From Natronosalvus vescus (GTDB lineage: Archaea > Halobacteriota > Halobacteria > Halobacteriales > Natrialbaceae), in contig NZ_CP099546.1 of NCBI RefSeq assembly GCF_023973145.1, positions 2,418,001-2,482,000 of the forward strand: a DNA stretch of 64,000 nucleotides. Direction: 5' to 3'. A model generated the notes under the pieces. It ran no database searches, was not told the DNA's origin, and saw only the letters and a list, made by a program, of their open reading frames with translations. A program made the translations under genes and the position numbers. Below, piece after piece: positions 62,622-64,000 of the stretch (the first letter of the stretch is position 1; every line of letters begins with the position of its first letter).

Positions 62622-63557
62622 GGGTCTTGTTTAGACGCGCGAGATCGGCCGGGTTAGGCCCTGATCGATTGTTCGATGTTTCTGACGGCAGCCTTTAGGA
62701 CGAGTTCTCGGAACTGCCCAAACCACGTTCTTGCCTTAAGTGTGGAACCGAAACGCTTGCGCAACGCGAAAAATATCGATTCTGCGATAGACCGTTGATG
62801 GTAGGTTTCATCATCAATCCGAGCATTGTGCGCAGCGTCGAGCGAGTAGAACTCACGATGCTTGATTACCGGTCTAATCCCCTCGTTTCGTAGCATCTGC
62901 CGGAGTTCATCCCAATCAAACCCTTTGTCAGCGACGACAGTTTCCACGGTGCTGAGATTTCTTTTCAGGACTTGCCACGCAATCTGCGTGTCATGTGGTA
63001 GGTTCATCGAGCAGTGTACATCGAGAATGGCTCGCGTAGAACAGTCTACGAGAATAGTGGTTTTGACCGACTCAAACGTCCCTTTGACGCGTTTTGCGTA
63101 GTTATGACTCGACGAGCGATGAGCGATGCTGGTCGAGTCGATTGCTTGTACCTCTCCGGTATCGAATAGTTCCGCCGACAGCTGCAACAGCATCCGCCAG
63201 ACGGGCATCTTGAGATCTTGTTTTCGAGCACAAACGGTGGTGAAGTCCGGCAGCTCATCCGGTGAAAGGCCGAGTTTGGCGACAATAGCAGGCATTTCTC
63301 GAAGAACGTCTAGCAACCGTCGGTAGGAGTGATCGAGGTATTCTCGAAGACCATGGATCGCTACGATCACCCAATCGGCGTAGCCATCTTTTCCTTTGCT
63401 GAGAGGTTCTTTCGAACCGCTTCCGACAGCTTTTTGAGACAATTCGACACATCGTTCGGTGAAGCGGGCCAGTTTGGAGTGCACATCCACCTGTGCTCGC
63501 TTCATTTCCTAGAAATCCCGACATAGAGGCAATATTACTAGCGTCTAAACACGGCCC
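62622..63557 (-). mobile_element. IS5-family insertion sequence, 936 bp
   Basis: Terminal inverted repeats lie at 62622-62641 and 63538-63557 (16 of 20 positions match, with a shared TGTTTAGACGC core). They are flanked by a direct duplication GCGCCCT (62615-62621 and 63558-63564). One transposase gene fills the element. Intact ends and duplication mean a recent insertion. Confidence 0.85.
62654..63505 (-). CDS. IS5-family transposase
   Basis: The 283-residue DDE transposase has its catalytic Asp in VQAIDSTSIAH, second Asp in VVADKGFDWDE, and Glu in YHQRSIAESIFFALR. An N-terminal helical domain precedes it. The frame is uninterrupted with an ATG at 63505, so it may be active. It resembles haloarchaeal IS5 transposases of the ISH type; the exact subgroup is not assigned. 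Confidence 0.9.
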   Translation of the reverse strand: MKRAQVDVHSKLARFTERCVELSQKAVGSGSKEPLSKGKDGYADWVIVAIHGLREYLDHSYRRLLDVLREMPAIVAKLGLSPDELPDFTTVCARKQDLKMPVWRMLLQLSAELFDTGEVQAIDSTSIAHRSSSHNYAKRVKGTFESVKTTILVDCSTRAILDVHCSMNLPHDTQIAWQVLKRNLSTVETVVADKGFDWDELRQMLRNEGIRPVIKHREFYSLDAAHNARIDDETYHQRSIAESIFFALRKRFGSTLKARTWFGQFRELVLKAAVRNIEQSIRA

Positions 63558-63756
63558 GCGCCCTGTATTCAGCAGAAACTGAATGTTCTACTCAGATTCT
63601 GTCAGAAACAGCCTGCTGAATATAGAGCATGGATGCACCACAAAGACCCCGTTTGTTTCACACCGAAAGCGGTGAACCATCTGTTCACTACACGTACGCA
63701 CCGAATCCAAAGCCCCACTGTAGCAGGGTATTCACTCCGGTGATGAGTAGTGCGAC

Positions 63757-64000
63757 TCAGCTATCAGTACGAGGCGTACCTGTTACACCAGCCCTGATCA
63801 TGTGGAATATTACCACCCACGCCAATCCTATCCAAATTAGTAGCGGCCAAATTGATTGGAAGACCCCGAAAGCCATCTGAATGTATGGGAAGGCAAAGGC
63901 TGCGATAATCACCGCTAAGCCAGCTCCTGCAAATGCGACCTCTTGCTTTGGAGAAGCGTTCGAAGCCACCGCTATCCATCCGAGAATCAGCGCGTATGGA
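63757..64000 (-). CDS. Membrane protein, C-terminal part (cut by window edge)
   Basis: The frame is open to the window edge and reads PYALILGWIAVASNASPKQE at its visible start. This is a hydrophobic helix that runs on beyond the window. Two further helices follow (GAGLAVIIAAFAFPYIQMAF and IWPLLIWIGLAWVVIFHMI), and it ends GVTGTPRTDS. An internal GTG at 63969 could be a start, but the helix before it suggests a longer gene. Function is unknown. Confidence 0.55.
   Translation of the reverse strand, partial: PYALILGWIAVASNASPKQEVAFAGAGLAVIIAAFAFPYIQMAFGVFQSIWPLLIWIGLAWVVIFHMIRAGVTGTPRTDS

Overview
The window is chromosomal DNA of an extremely halophilic archaeon (class Halobacteria). The evidence is the acidic proteome, the dense CTCGAG-rich GC-high coding DNA, leaderless genes with TATA boxes 23-30 bp upstream, a Kae1-Bud32 fusion, TFB, aIF2-beta with a TRAM domain, ribosomal proteins S24e and S27ae, and a CdrL-CdrS-FtsZ2 cell-division locus. 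A member of the Natrialba/Natrinema group is likely, but that is an inference from style and gene content. No rRNA operon and no CRISPR array are present; one tRNA gene is seen.

Layout. 1-3.4 kb: host genes (start of cstA, a class V aminotransferase, a methyltransferase, a HAD phosphatase). 3.5-21.9 kb: an 18.2 kb provirus bounded by 113-bp direct repeats and inserted at the 3' end of tRNA-Tyr(GTA). Its middle carries the compact structural block expected of a betapleolipovirus (SNJ2-like): VP3-like four-helix membrane protein, small membrane proteins, a Tat-exported spike, further membrane proteins and a P-loop ATPase. An integrase operon lies at the left end, and a large replication-like winged-helix protein with several tiny zinc-ribbon proteins lies at the right end. 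Between the integrase/repressor region and the structural block sits an AT-rich cargo island (7.2-11.0 kb). It holds two type IV pilins, an exported protein, a catalytic-domain-only tyrosine recombinase, a HEPN-like protein and an AbrB-like regulator. Two direct copies of a 32-bp palindromic site with a variable 5-bp centre flank the exported-protein gene. This island is the most unusual part of the window.

22-31 kb: cdrL-cdrS-ftsZ2 with repeated GTAAGAC operator-like sites, ncsA (tRNA 2-thiolation), a DUF389 membrane protein with a tandem-repeat promoter region, a universal stress protein, a hydrolase, a conserved haloarchaeal protein and a methyltransferase. 31-42 kb: an HExxH protein, two multi-pass membrane proteins, endonuclease IV, UvrA, FkbM methyltransferase and a membrane PAS histidine kinase. 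42-54 kb: beta-propeller protein, S24e/S27ae/Kae1-Bud32, a P1B-4-type metal ATPase, a polysaccharide-deacetylase-like lipoprotein, MoaC, Nnr hydrate repair enzyme, acylphosphatase, phytoene synthase and a lipoprotein.

54-64 kb: TFB, a TnpB-only IS element with a right-end hairpin (omega-RNA-like), a TRAM protein, archaeal ornithine cyclodeaminase-type enzyme, a free-standing MCM N-terminal-like protein, aIF2-beta, then an AT-rich decayed zone. This zone has repeated loci for small membrane proteins, one frameshifted and one apparently interrupted by an IS5-family element with clear terminal repeats and a target duplication. The window ends inside a membrane protein gene.
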